A stretch of DNA of 64,000 nt from Colwellia sp. 12G3 (GTDB taxonomy: Bacteria; Pseudomonadota; Gammaproteobacteria; Enterobacterales; Alteromonadaceae). Positions 28,679 through 38,520 of the stretch are shown here, piece by piece. Each line of letters begins with the position of its first letter. Positions within the stretch are counted from its first letter, which is position 1. The position numbers and the translations under genes were made by a program. Where the stretch lies: positions 310,001 through 374,000 of the forward strand of contig NZ_PJAQ01000066.1 in NCBI RefSeq assembly GCF_002836775.1. Direction: 5' to 3'. The notes under the pieces were generated by a model. The model made no database searches and was not told the DNA's origin. It saw only the letters and a list, made by a program, of their open reading frames with translations.

Positions 28679-29620
28679 TTAGAAGCTAACATTACTTGTG
28701 CCGCCGGCTGAAACAGTAACTGTTTGTAAGTTACCTTCAGGTGATGGAATAGTTAGTTGCTCATATTGAACATTATTATCGGTTTCGGTATTACATCTCA
28801 ATGCGACAGTGTAAGTACCTTCAGGGACAAAACCAATACTATAGCTACCATCAACGGCAACAGTAGTTGCAGCAAGTGGTGCGCTTTCGGCTGGTACTTC
28901 ACCAACAAATGTCTCATCAGTACTATCAAAAAGGTCAGTTAGTAATGCTGGAGAATCATTATATAAATAAACCATGCAAGCCCCTAAATTGGTGTTTTCC
29001 GGTGCTACTGTACCCGATATATCACCATATAAACTTATAATGCGAACGCCATGAGGTTTGATGATATAGCCATTTTTTGCAGGATCATTCCCTCGTAAAA
29101 CTAATGACTGAGTTAAGTCAAACTCGATGGTGTAGGCAGGTTTATCGGCAACTTGTACTGCGTCACTATGAACAGAAAATTCACCAAGCTTCAAACGCGA
29201 GCTAGGAATTTTAATATCATATTCTGTAGCATCATTGTTCAATATGACATAAGAGCCAGCATCAACCACCACTAACTCCATAGTATAGTTACCATCTTCA
29301 AGGGTTATACCTTGTGCTTCATCAACAATTTTCATTTGGGCGGTACCCGTAAAATCAAGTAAATTGACTTGTATAGTCTCTACGGTGTCGCCATCCTCAT
29401 TGGTGAACTCATCAATGAAAACTTCTTGTTTACCGTTACTTTCGTCGGTATTTGTTAGTTTTATACTCTCTATTTCAATCGCAACCACTACAGTCTCATC
29501 AACGGGTGCATCACTGACACCTAATGAAAATTTAGATGCTTCTTTATCATCAGAACCACCACAGGCAGCTAATAACAAGCTGGCTAAAGTAAGAGAGGCA
29601 ATTGTTTTTTTATTTATCAT
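28679..29620 (-). CDS. DUF4382-domain lipoprotein
   Basis: 313 residues with a lipoprotein signal (LASLLLAAC, lipid-anchored Cys20). The DUF4382 domain (about 31-196) is recognised from FSLGVSDAPVDETVVVAIEIESIKL and the later YTIEFDLTQSLVL...YIIKPHGVRI. The C-terminal third (about 200-313: GDISGTVAPEN, VDGSYSIGFVPEGTYTVAL) looks like a carboxypeptidase-regulatory-type beta sandwich. Function unknown; probably outer-membrane or periplasmic. The acidic, Thr/Val-rich composition suits an exported protein. Confidence 0.85.
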   Translation of the reverse strand: MINKKTIASLTLASLLLAACGGSDDKEASKFSLGVSDAPVDETVVVAIEIESIKLTNTDESNGKQEVFIDEFTNEDGDTVETIQVNLLDFTGTAQMKIVDEAQGITLEDGNYTMELVVVDAGSYVILNNDATEYDIKIPSSRLKLGEFSVHSDAVQVADKPAYTIEFDLTQSLVLRGNDPAKNGYIIKPHGVRIISLYGDISGTVAPENTNLGACMVYLYNDSPALLTDLFDSTDETFVGEVPAESAPLAATTVAVDGSYSIGFVPEGTYTVALRCNTETDNNVQYEQLTIPSPEGNLQTVTVSAGGTSNVSF

Positions 29621-30065
29621 AATGTGGAGCCTTTAATTTTTAATAGTTAAAACTAATTAATGAAACTATAGATACTTTGTAAAAACAAAGTGATTAACGG
29701 AACGTTGTCGAATTTTAACAATATTTTTTTAGTTATTTGTCCAATAATAAAGGAAAACCCAATCGTGTTCAATTTGATTATTTTAGTTACACGCAGCTCT
29801 TTTATAATTAATCAGCGCAGTTGTGTGTCACTAGCTCAAACCCTAACGATTGCAAATGCTTGTTTGAAAATAAAAAATCAGCATGATTACAGCGCTATCT
29901 TATTTGAGTTTGTATAGCGGGAATAGTGGAATAATCTATTTGAATGAGCTGAGTTTACGGAAATTAAGTTAACACTTATTTCACTGGTCACTAAACACAA
30001 TGAGTTACCAGGCAAGCAACTGCTCGCCCTTATGTTTTTCAGTGCTTTGAGTATTGTGTTATTCG
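29621..30065. other. 445-bp gap without a recognised gene
   Basis: AT-rich. Contains the promoter of the DUF4382 gene at its left end. Two chance frames of 63 and 75 codons on opposite strands have no ribosome site and no familiar sequence. Nothing else was recognised. Confidence 0.5.
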
Positions 30066-30347
30066 TTACTGACGGCACGAAATAGCCGGGTTAATATTGA
30101 TAGTACCTGCTTCATTGATAGTAGCAATTTTGTCATTTTGTTTTAAAATTGCCAAGGTATTGTCCCCAATTGAACGAACATAGGTGAGTAGGTAGCCAAA
30201 CTGACCTAAACTGCATGCCGCATATTGCTGGCTAAGATTAAGCTGCTCCCAAAGGGTATCTTGATCATAGTTTTGCTGTCTGCTATCCGTTAAAAAAACA
30301 TTCACTAACTTTAAATCATTATTTTGTATTTGAGTGTTCAACATCAT
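30066..30347 (-). CDS. Small hypothetical protein
   Basis: A 93-residue frame starting MMLNTQIQNNDLKLVNVFLT from the ATG at 30347, with a weak GAGATAG upstream; the frame extends to a TTG at 30386. It has two cysteines, no signal peptide and no clear membrane segment. I do not recognise the family. The balanced composition and middle segment (LWEQLNLSQQYAACSLGQFGYLLTYVRS) look protein-like, but it has no operon partner. Could be spurious. Confidence 0.4.
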   Translation of the reverse strand: MMLNTQIQNNDLKLVNVFLTDSRQQNYDQDTLWEQLNLSQQYAACSLGQFGYLLTYVRSIGDNTLAILKQNDKIATINEAGTININPAISCRQ

Positions 30348-30386
30348 ATCTATCTCACAATTTAGCTGTGATGAAATAATAAACAA

Positions 30387-30758
30387 TTAAGGTTGGTTAG
30401 ACTGTTTGGAATTGTTAGGTTTATGTTGTTTTTTGTACGCTGAATAGCTTTTTGAACGGTGTAACTTTATTCTGCTATTTGTTGGTTAAACGTGCGATAC
30501 CAATCTAATGCATTGTTTTTATTTGTTATATTAAAAATATAACTCACCAATCCCTTTAAGGGTAATTACTGAAATTATAAGTAGTTAGTGAATTTGACAA
30601 TAATAACTATGCAAAATACTAATTCATTAGTCAATTTAACCACATTACGTTTTGTTAATCTAAGTTTTAAAATGTAACTTGCTGTTACATAAAGAAAATG
30701 AGTAACTGGCATAGGTTGTGCTATTTTTAATGCATTATTAAAAAATACGGAAATACCC
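30387..30758. promoter_or_regulatory. 372-bp leader region of the RND operon with a candidate sigma-70 promoter
   Basis: TTGACA at 30594-30599, a 17-bp spacer and TACTAA at 30617-30622 form a plausible promoter about 137 bp before the adaptor gene. A lone ATACCAATCTAATGCATTG at 30499 resembles one end of the interspersed repeats but has no partner. No regulator gene is adjacent. Confidence 0.4.
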
Positions 30759-31883
30759 ATGCTTACTTTTTCTAAAACATTATTACTCTCTTCTGCAATA
30801 GTTGCAGCTGCCTTTTTAACCGCTTGTTCTGAGCCCGAAGCGAAGGAAGAAGATAAAAAAGTCGCCGAATTTGCGATACCGGTAATGGTCGCGAATATTG
30901 AACGTAAAGATGTTTCATCAAACTTTCACACCACAGCGACATTAGAGTCCCGTAATGAAGCGGACATTATCACGCGCGTGACCGGTATTATTGAAGAGCT
31001 AACGGTTGAAGAAGGTGATTATGTTGAAAAAGGCCAACTGCTTGCTAAAGTCGATGCGAGACGTTATCAATTAGCACTTGATAAAGCAGAAGCAGAACTC
31101 GCTGGTATTGAGCAGGAGTTGAAGCGTTTATCGTTAATGGCTGAAAAACAGTTAGTGAGTGCACAAGCCTCAGACAAATTGAAATATCAATATAGAGCGG
31201 CGATAGCGGCAAGAGAATTAGCTGCGTTAGATTTAACTGATAGCCGAGTTGTTGCGCCTATCTCAGGTTACATTTCTAAGCGGTTTATTAGAACGGGTCA
31301 TTTCACTCAAGGTTATCAAAAACTATTTCATATTGTTGATCAATCAAGTTTAGAAGCCATCGTTTATTTACCGGAACATCAACTGAGTAATGTTCAATTA
31401 GGACAACAAGCGGTATTACAGTTTAGTGCTCGTCAAGGTAAACAGTTTCTTGCGAAAATACGTTCAATTTCACCAGTAATTGATAGCCGTAGTGGTACTT
31501 TCAAAGTCATTTTATCTTTAGGTAATGAAGAGTTGGCATTAAAGCCTGGTATGTTCGCGCAAATAGCACTGACCTTCGATACCCACAAAGACACTTTAAC
31601 CATTCCAACGGATGCAATCATTACGCTTGATAACCAAAGCAAAATTTATTTAGTGAAGGACAATAAAGCGGTAGAAGTGTTAATTAACAAAGGTTTTGTG
31701 CAAGAACAATTGACTGAGATAAGTGGTGAACTGGAAGAAGGAGACAGAGTTGTGGTAAATGGCCAACATAACCTTAAAGCCAATGCCTTAGTTGAGATTT
31801 TAAATGCCAAGCCAAGTGATGAAGATAGCCTTGATGAAGAGCTAACAGAGACAGATACGGCAATCGCAATAGCGAATAAATAG
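30759..31883 (+). CDS. RND efflux periplasmic adaptor (membrane fusion) lipoprotein
   Basis: 374 residues with a lipoprotein signal (AAAFLTAC, Cys23). The HlyD/AcrA layout is clear: beta-barrel start PVMVANIERKDVSSNFHTTATLES, lipoyl half VTGIIEELTVEEGDYVEKGQLLAKVD, an alpha hairpin (about 105-150), the second lipoyl half VVAPISGYISKRFIRTGHFTQ, and a membrane-proximal domain. The C-terminal 30 residues are Asp/Glu-rich. It links the two downstream RND pumps to an outer-membrane channel; no TolC-like gene is in the operon. First gene of a four-ORF unit. Confidence 0.92.
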   Translation: MLTFSKTLLLSSAIVAAAFLTACSEPEAKEEDKKVAEFAIPVMVANIERKDVSSNFHTTATLESRNEADIITRVTGIIEELTVEEGDYVEKGQLLAKVDARRYQLALDKAEAELAGIEQELKRLSLMAEKQLVSAQASDKLKYQYRAAIAARELAALDLTDSRVVAPISGYISKRFIRTGHFTQGYQKLFHIVDQSSLEAIVYLPEHQLSNVQLGQQAVLQFSARQGKQFLAKIRSISPVIDSRSGTFKVILSLGNEELALKPGMFAQIALTFDTHKDTLTIPTDAIITLDNQSKIYLVKDNKAVEVLINKGFVQEQLTEISGELEEGDRVVVNGQHNLKANALVEILNAKPSDEDSLDEELTETDTAIAIANK

Positions 31884-31896
31884 AGGGCAACTAAGG

Positions 31897-32016
31897 ATGA
31901 ATATTTTGATTGATAGCTTGCTCTTTGTGGTTGCTAAACACCCAGTAGCCACCGTCTTTATAATTTTTACTTCATTGCTGATCAGTAGTGTAAATACCAT
32001 TGGAGCTTTATCATGA
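31897..32016 (+). CDS. 39-residue membrane micro-ORF coupled to the RND pump
   Basis: Too short for ordinary gene calling. It starts at the ATG at 31897, 13 bp after the adaptor stop, with GAGGG upstream at 31883-31887, and ends in ATGA overlapping the next start at 32013. The product is one hydrophobic helix: start MNILIDSLLFVVAKHP, then VATVFIIFTSLLISSV. Its AKHPVATVFI resembles the first helix of the RND pump (IKRPVTVWMF), so it may be a duplicated helix relic, a coupling leader, or an AcrZ-like small subunit. Confidence 0.5.
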   Translation: MNILIDSLLFVVAKHPVATVFIIFTSLLISSVNTIGALS

Positions 32017-35000
32017 GTGTTGTTGATGTAGCAATTAAACGTCCGGTAACTGTGTGGATGTTTACCTTTGCGGTGATGCTTTTTGGCTTAGTGGGCTTAT
32101 CTCGTCTTGCGGTTAACCTCTTACCTGAATTATCTTACCCAACTTTGACTGTACGAACCAATTATACAGGAGCCGCACCTGCAGAGATTGAGCAATTAAT
32201 TACTAAACCCATTGAAGAAGCTGTCGGTGTGGTAAAAGGATTAAGAAAAATAAGCTCGGTATCTAAAGCGGGCCAGTCAGACGTATTACTTGAGTTTGAG
32301 TGGGATGTGGCGATGGATATTACCAGCTTAGAAGTCAGGGAAAAGCTCGATCTTATTCGTCTACCCCTTGATGTACAAAAGCCATTAATTTTGAAATTTA
32401 ACCCGTCTTTAGACCCCATTATTCGTTTAGGCTTACAAACATCAGATAATTCAGTTGCCGGCTTAACTCAACTACGAACCTTTGCAGAATATGATGTGAA
32501 GCGTCAATTAGAATCTCTGCTTGGGGTTGCGTCGGTAAAGCTAGGCGGCGGACTTGAACAAGAGTATCAAGTGGTTATTGACCAACATAAACTGGCACAA
32601 CTTAATTTAAGTAGCCAAGAAATCATTAACAGAATTAATGCAGAAAATATCAACATTTCAGCAGGTAAGTTAATCGAAGGTAACACCCAATATTTAGTTC
32701 GTACACTGAATCAATTTACTAATATCAATCAAATTGGTGAATTAGTTGTTTATCGAGAAAATGATCAAATAATCACACTAAATGATATCGCTACGATTGT
32801 TGATGGTTACAAAGAGCGTACGGATGTAACACGTATAAACGCCGTTGAAGCGGTTGAATTAGCTATTTATAAAGAAGGTGACGCCAACACGGTACAAGTA
32901 GCCAAATTAATTAATAACAAACTAGATGCCATTAATAAATTACTGGGAGACCGTTATCAATTAACTGTGGTCTATGACCAATCAACCTTCATCACTAATG
33001 CCATTAGCGAAGTAAAATCAGCCGCCATTATTGGTGGTTTGTTGGCTATGTTCATTCTTTATCTGTTCTTACGGTCGATTACCCCAACGCTCATTATTTC
33101 ATTATCAATACCCGTGTCAGTTATTGCCACCTTTAACATGATGTATGGCAACGGTATTAGTCTTAATATCATGTCACTTGGCGGTATTGCATTAGCAACG
33201 GGGTTACTGGTTGATAATGCTATTGTGGTGCTTGAAAATATTGCGCGTTACAAGGAACAAGGGCTCAGCGTTGTTGAAGCAGCTAGAAAAGGCACTAAAG
33301 AAGTGAGTGGTGCGATTATTGCGTCAACACTGACTACGTTGGCGGTTTTTGTGCCGTTAATTTTTGTTGAAGGTGTTGCCGGACAGCTCTTTGCCGATCA
33401 GGCCATGACAGTCGCCTTTGCGCTGATTGCTTCATTGGTTGTTGCATTAACCTTAATACCCATGCTGGCTTCAAGACAAGCTGCTAAAGCTGTTGAGGAA
33501 ACGACGGAAGATGCTGTTCAAGATAAAGCCCGCTTTAAAGAACTTGTATGGTATAAAAAAATAACATTTATTTTGGTATTACCGCTGAAAGTTATCTTTA
33601 TTTGGTTACCCATGCTGATTACGCGTATTGTTTTATTAAGTTTTCACGGTGTGAGTAAAGTAGCATCATTTGTTATGAAGCCTCTCACAGGAGGCTTTAA
33701 TTTTATTTTTGAGCAATTAGCTTCGCTCTATACAAAATCGTTATCACTTGCCTTGAAACATGGTGTTATTACGTTGTTTTTCAGCTTAGTGTTTGCAGGC
33801 TCTGCTTTCTTCATTTTACCGAAAATTGGCGTGGAATTATTGCCACCTTTGGCGCAAGGAGAGTTTTATCTTGAACTTGAACTTGCTCCTGGTACACCAC
33901 TAGCCGTAACAGATCGAACCATTAATCAAATTGCTCAGCAACTAGCAGAAGATAAGCGCATTAAAAGTACTTATTCGTTAACGGGTCGAGGAAGTTTAAT
34001 GACCAGTAATGCTGATAAAGGTGGCGAGCATCAGGCTAGATTACAAATAATGTTGCATGATAGCCAAGACGAAGCATTAGTGATGGCTGATATTCGTCAA
34101 TACACGCAAAAGCTTGTTGGTGCGACCACGCAATTAAATCAACCCGAGCTGTTTACCTTTAGCAAACCAATCAGTATTGAGTTGGCAAGCTATGATCTTG
34201 ATTTACTTACCAACTACAGTAAAAAATTAACAACATTGATGGAACAAGATTTACAATTTGTTGATGTGGCCAATAGCCAACGTAAAGGACAACCAGAACT
34301 AGCCATACATTTTAATCAGCAAAAAATTGCGCAGTTAGGATTAAATGCACCGGATATCGCAAGACTTGTTGCAGTGAAAATCGGCGGTAATATAGCCAGT
34401 AAATATACCTTACTTGATCGTAAAATTGACATATTAGTACGTAGTGATGAAAAACAACGCGACTCTATTGATGATTTACGAGAGCTTGTTGTTAATCCAA
34501 ATAATGACTTTCCTATCACACTAGCAAGCATCAGTAATATTGTTGAGACTGTTGGACCTGCGCAAATTAATCGTATTAACCAACAGCGTGTTGCTGTTAT
34601 TAGCGCGAATATTGCGATGGGCGATCAGAACAGTGCACTCGCTAAGGCGAAGGAGTTAATCAGTCAATTAAAATTACCGTTAACCGTAGTACCTACTTTC
34701 GGTGGGCAGAGTGAAGAGATGGAACAGTCATTTAACTCAATGTTAATGGCATTAACCTTAGCGGTATTTTTAGTTTATTTAGTCATGGCGTCTCAGTTTG
34801 AATCATTGCTACAGCCATTATTAATATTGTTCAGTATACCGCTAGCTGCTGTCGGCTCTATTTATGGTTTATATTTCTTTGGCAGTAATATCAGTGTGAT
34901 AGTCTTTATTGGGTTGATTATGTTAGCGGGTATTGTGGTGAATAATGCCATTGTTTTATTAGATAGAATTAACCAATTACGCGAACAAGGACTTGATAAA

Positions 35001-35291
35001 GATACGTCGATAAAACAGGCTGCTCAGTCTCGGTTACGCCCTATCATAATGACGACACTGACAACCGCACTGGGTTTATTACCAATGGCTTTAGGTATGG
35101 GCGAAGGAGCAGAGCTTAGAACCCCTATGGCGATTACGGTAATTAGTGGTCTTCTTTGTTCAACGTTATTAACGTTAATCGTTTTACCGGTGCTTTATCA
35201 ATTATTTGATCATAAAAAGTTTGTGTCGCTGAGTGATGAAAAGAATAAAGAATCTGGAATAAGCGCAATGCTGGAGCCACAAAATGTCTGA
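32013..35291 (+). CDS. RND efflux pump inner-membrane subunit 1 (AcrB superfamily)
   Basis: 1092 residues with the RND architecture: helix 1 at about 12-30, a large periplasmic porter loop, helices 2-6 around 340-480, a second loop and helices 8-12 around 900-1060. Helix 4 reads LVDNAIVVLEN, with Asp401-Asn402 where AcrB has Asp407-Asp408; the helix-10 element is VNNAIVL where AcrB has AKNAIL. This altered proton-relay pattern also occurs in its partner. A ~60-residue cytoplasmic insertion (about 490-575) is present. Starts in ATGA overlap with the micro-ORF and overlaps the next pump gene by 8 bp. Confidence 0.93.
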   Translation: MSVVDVAIKRPVTVWMFTFAVMLFGLVGLSRLAVNLLPELSYPTLTVRTNYTGAAPAEIEQLITKPIEEAVGVVKGLRKISSVSKAGQSDVLLEFEWDVAMDITSLEVREKLDLIRLPLDVQKPLILKFNPSLDPIIRLGLQTSDNSVAGLTQLRTFAEYDVKRQLESLLGVASVKLGGGLEQEYQVVIDQHKLAQLNLSSQEIINRINAENINISAGKLIEGNTQYLVRTLNQFTNINQIGELVVYRENDQIITLNDIATIVDGYKERTDVTRINAVEAVELAIYKEGDANTVQVAKLINNKLDAINKLLGDRYQLTVVYDQSTFITNAISEVKSAAIIGGLLAMFILYLFLRSITPTLIISLSIPVSVIATFNMMYGNGISLNIMSLGGIALATGLLVDNAIVVLENIARYKEQGLSVVEAARKGTKEVSGAIIASTLTTLAVFVPLIFVEGVAGQLFADQAMTVAFALIASLVVALTLIPMLASRQAAKAVEETTEDAVQDKARFKELVWYKKITFILVLPLKVIFIWLPMLITRIVLLSFHGVSKVASFVMKPLTGGFNFIFEQLASLYTKSLSLALKHGVITLFFSLVFAGSAFFILPKIGVELLPPLAQGEFYLELELAPGTPLAVTDRTINQIAQQLAEDKRIKSTYSLTGRGSLMTSNADKGGEHQARLQIMLHDSQDEALVMADIRQYTQKLVGATTQLNQPELFTFSKPISIELASYDLDLLTNYSKKLTTLMEQDLQFVDVANSQRKGQPELAIHFNQQKIAQLGLNAPDIARLVAVKIGGNIASKYTLLDRKIDILVRSDEKQRDSIDDLRELVVNPNNDFPITLASISNIVETVGPAQINRINQQRVAVISANIAMGDQNSALAKAKELISQLKLPLTVVPTFGGQSEEMEQSFNSMLMALTLAVFLVYLVMASQFESLLQPLLILFSIPLAAVGSIYGLYFFGSNISVIVFIGLIMLAGIVVNNAIVLLDRINQLREQGLDKDTSIKQAAQSRLRPIIMTTLTTALGLLPMALGMGEGAELRTPMAITVISGLLCSTLLTLIVLPVLYQLFDHKKFVSLSDEKNKESGISAMLEPQNV

Positions 35292-38200
35292 TAGCAAGTT
35301 TAACTTAACTGAGCTGGCGATTAAGAAACCAGTGACCACCCTGATGCTTTGTTTAACCATGCTAATGATGGGGGTGGCTGCCAGTCAATTGCTTCCTCTT
35401 GAAAAATGGCCGGGTATTGATATTCCTGAAATGGTGATAAGTGCGCCATATCAAGCATCAACGCCTGCAGAAGTAGAGCGATTAGTTACGAAGCCGCTTG
35501 AAGAAGCGTTAGCAACTATGGGCGGTATACAACGACTTAATTCTCGCTCAACAGAACATGGTGCTGAAATAGGTATTGAAGTTGAATGGGAAAGTAGCTT
35601 AACGGGAAAATCGATAGAAGCGCGTGAAAAAATAGATGCGGTTCGTCATTTATTACCCGAAGATTTACAGCGGGTATTTGTCTATCAGTTTTCAACCGCC
35701 GATATGCCTATACTCACACTGCGTATTTCGAGCGAACGTGAACTACAAAATAGCTTTCAGTTACTCAATAATTATTTGAAGAAACCATTAGAGCGAATGT
35801 CAGGTGTTTCAAAAGTTGAGCTTTATGGGGTAGACCAACGACAAATTTCTATTCGCTTACGAACCGAGCGAATGGCCAGTCATAATGTTGATATTCGTCA
35901 GTTAACTGCTATGTTACAGGCGCACAATTTCACCATTAATGCGGGTTCATTAAAGTCAGCGAGCAATACCATTAGAATCAGTCCTAAAGGTGAGTTTACT
36001 GAGCTAAATGATATTAGAGGATTGGTGGTTAAAGATAATGTTTATCTGGGCGATGTAGCTGATGTGGTATTTGAACAACCAGAGCGCATAGATGGCCGAC
36101 ATTTAGATAGAAGTTATGCGATTGGCGTGAATATATTTAAAGAATCAAGTGCCAATCTTGTTGAGGTTGCTGGACGAGTGGTTAGTGCGGTTGATGAAAT
36201 ATCGAAAAGTCCTCAGTTTAGTGGCATAAATATTTTTATGATGGAAGATCAGGCGAAAGGTGTGACCGATTCTCTAGCTGATTTATTAATGGCTGGCGCT
36301 ATCGGTGCAACTCTGTCATTTATTGTGTTATTTCTGTTTCTTCGAAATACAACGGCAACCATGCTAGTTGTGGCTTCAGTACCCTTTTCAATTTGTATTA
36401 CCTTAGCGGTTATGTACTTTTTAGGTTATTCACTTAATATCTTATCTATGATGGGGCTGTTATTAGCGGTAGGTATGTTGGTTGATAATTCTGTGGTGAT
36501 CACCGAATCGATTGCTGCTGAGCATCGCAATAATCCAGCCAAAACTAAAGAAGAAAAAATTAAGAACATACTACAAGGTGTAGATAAAGTCTCGTTGGCC
36601 GTAATGGCTGGTACCTTAACAACCATGATAGTTTTTTTGCCAAATATCATTGGCGAAAAAGTACAACTGACGGTTTTCTTAGAGCATGTTGCTATAGCTA
36701 TTTGTATTTCGTTAGGGGCATCGTTATTGATTGCAAAAACCTTGCTGCCGTTATTACTGAGTAAAATGTCTTTGGAGAGTCTTGCGCCAAAAGCAGCAAA
36801 AGTAACTAGCACTCAATCAGCTAAAAGTGGTCATGCGCGCTATAAAAAAAGCCTTTCATGGGTATTAGCGCATCCAAAAATCACCGGCTTTTGCGCCTTG
36901 TTGATTTTAGCAAGTAGTGCTATTCCTATGGGCGTTATTACCTCGGATAATAATGACAACCAAGACGGTACTAGACTATTTATGCGATATCACGTTGAAG
37001 GTCAGTTTCCGCTTGAGCATGTAGAATCGATGGTTAACCGTATGGAAAACTATTTATATGAGCATAAAGAAGAGTTCTTTATCGAATCTGTTTATAGCTA
37101 CTATAGTGGCGAACGTGCTTCTTCTACTTTGTTATTGAAAGAAAGTCGCGATATTTCAATGAGTGAGTTAAAAGAGCTTATTCGAAAAAATATGCCGGTA
37201 TTTGCCGAAGCTAAACCAGATTTTGGTTGGCAGAGCGCAAAATCGGGTGGCGTTAGTGTCACCTTGCTAGGCTCCTCAACAGAAAAATTGATGAGCCTAT
37301 CTGATCAAATTGTACCTGTGCTATCCCATGTTGAGGGCTTAACGGATGTAAAAAGTGATATCTCTCAACATCAAAAAGAAATGGTTGTGGTGATAGACAG
37401 ATTTAAGGCTAACCAATTAGGGCTAGATTCACGTCAAGTCGCGCAAATAGTAGGTACTGCATTACGTGGGCTTGAGCTACGAAGTTTCCGTCATGATCCT
37501 AATGGCGAAGTAAATATTCGCTTACTATACGATGAGCGCCTTAAGTACTCGCTAAATCAATTGAAAAAGTTACCTATTACGCAAATTGATGGTCAAAATA
37601 TAAGCTTGGAAAGTGTTGCTCAATTTAAGGTTCAGCCAAGGCTCGCGGCAATTTATCGAGAAGAACGCCAAACTGCATTGACCATTGGGGCAAACATGAA
37701 TGAAATAACCATGGAGCAAGCCCAAGAACGTATTGAACAAGCCATGGAAACCTTAAACCTACCTGCGGGCTACACGTGGAAATTGGGCCGTGGTTTCAAT
37801 CGTCAACAACAAGAACAAAACATTATGGTGGTTAATATGTTATTGGCTTTAGCCATGATATATATCGTTATGGCGGCTTTATTTGAGTCTTTATTACTAC
37901 CTGCCGCTATCATTAGCTCTATTCTTTATTCTATTGTCGGAGTCTTTTGGTTTTTCCTTATTACAGGTAGCAGTATGTCAGTGATGGGCATGATTGGTAT
38001 TTTGATATTAATGGGGATAGTGGTCAATAATGGCATAGTACTCATTGATCAAATAAACCAGATGTCTCCAAAGATTGAAGAGTTAGAATCTGTGATCGCA
38101 GATATTTGTATTACCCGACTTCGTCCTGTGTTGATGACAGTAGCAACGACAGTATTAGGCATGGTTCCATTGGCATTGGGCTCAACACAAATAGGCGGAG

Positions 38201-38376
38201 ATGGACCATCTTATGCACCTTTAGCTGTAGCAATCATTGGTGGTTTAACGTTCTCTACAGTAACGAGTTTATATCTTGTGCCTTGGTGTTACTTGATGTT
38301 CAGTAAAATGGCTAGGAACTCGAGCATTGGTTTTAATAAGGCAAATGTTTTTGCTAAACGCATTGCTAAGGTGTAG
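35284..38376 (+). CDS. RND efflux pump inner-membrane subunit 2 (AcrB superfamily)
   Basis: 1030 residues with the same duplicated 6+6 helix RND fold. Helix 4 is LVDNSVVITES with Asp401-Asn402, and helix 10 has VNNGIVLIDQ. Its start ATG overlaps the stop of the previous pump gene (ATGTCTGA), implying translational coupling and equal stoichiometry. Two different RND subunits beside one adaptor recall MdtB/MdtC, which form a heterotrimer; whether these do is inference. Substrate not predictable. Last gene of the operon; a tandem repeat and terminator follow. Confidence 0.92.
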   Translation: MSDSKFNLTELAIKKPVTTLMLCLTMLMMGVAASQLLPLEKWPGIDIPEMVISAPYQASTPAEVERLVTKPLEEALATMGGIQRLNSRSTEHGAEIGIEVEWESSLTGKSIEAREKIDAVRHLLPEDLQRVFVYQFSTADMPILTLRISSERELQNSFQLLNNYLKKPLERMSGVSKVELYGVDQRQISIRLRTERMASHNVDIRQLTAMLQAHNFTINAGSLKSASNTIRISPKGEFTELNDIRGLVVKDNVYLGDVADVVFEQPERIDGRHLDRSYAIGVNIFKESSANLVEVAGRVVSAVDEISKSPQFSGINIFMMEDQAKGVTDSLADLLMAGAIGATLSFIVLFLFLRNTTATMLVVASVPFSICITLAVMYFLGYSLNILSMMGLLLAVGMLVDNSVVITESIAAEHRNNPAKTKEEKIKNILQGVDKVSLAVMAGTLTTMIVFLPNIIGEKVQLTVFLEHVAIAICISLGASLLIAKTLLPLLLSKMSLESLAPKAAKVTSTQSAKSGHARYKKSLSWVLAHPKITGFCALLILASSAIPMGVITSDNNDNQDGTRLFMRYHVEGQFPLEHVESMVNRMENYLYEHKEEFFIESVYSYYSGERASSTLLLKESRDISMSELKELIRKNMPVFAEAKPDFGWQSAKSGGVSVTLLGSSTEKLMSLSDQIVPVLSHVEGLTDVKSDISQHQKEMVVVIDRFKANQLGLDSRQVAQIVGTALRGLELRSFRHDPNGEVNIRLLYDERLKYSLNQLKKLPITQIDGQNISLESVAQFKVQPRLAAIYREERQTALTIGANMNEITMEQAQERIEQAMETLNLPAGYTWKLGRGFNRQQQEQNIMVVNMLLALAMIYIVMAALFESLLLPAAIISSILYSIVGVFWFFLITGSSMSVMGMIGILILMGIVVNNGIVLIDQINQMSPKIEELESVIADICITRLRPVLMTVATTVLGMVPLALGSTQIGGDGPSYAPLAVAIIGGLTFSTVTSLYLVPWCYLMFSKMARNSSIGFNKANVFAKRIAKV

Positions 38377-38394
38377 TGAGAAGCTGCGAGTATT

Positions 38395-38436
38395 CTAAGA
38401 ACTAAGAACTAAGAACTAAGAACTAAGAACTAAGAA
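38395..38436. repeat. Tandem repeat, six copies of a heptamer
   Basis: CTAAGAA is repeated six times without error, followed by a variant CTAATAA. It lies between the RND operon stop and its terminator, outside coding sequence. Copy number is likely to vary between strains. Confidence 0.95.
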
Positions 38437-38445
38437 CTAATAATA

Positions 38446-38481
38446 AAAAAGCCAGTGAGAGGTAACTCTTACTGGCTTTTT
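38446..38481 (+). terminator. Intrinsic terminator of the RND operon
   Basis: AAAAAGCCAGTGAGAG, loop GTAA, CTCTTACTGGCTTTTT, with one G-T pair; strong stem and T-run. It is A/T-flanked on both sides and may act in both directions. Confidence 0.85.
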
Positions 38482-38518
38482 ATTTCAGCTATAGCCCTTT
38501 ACAAGTTATAGCTGAAAT
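38482..38518 (-). terminator. Stem-loop after the small cysteine-rich gene
   Basis: ATTTCAGCTATA (38482-38493) pairs perfectly with TATAGCTGAAAT (38507-38518). Read on the reverse strand it follows the stop at 38521 and is succeeded by AAAAAG, then the opposite terminator. Probably the 3' structure of the reverse-strand gene. Confidence 0.55.
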
Positions 38519-38520
38519 GT

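Noticed and set aside
38395..38436. Heptamer array considered as a CRISPR-like repeat
   Set aside because: Units are contiguous without spacers.
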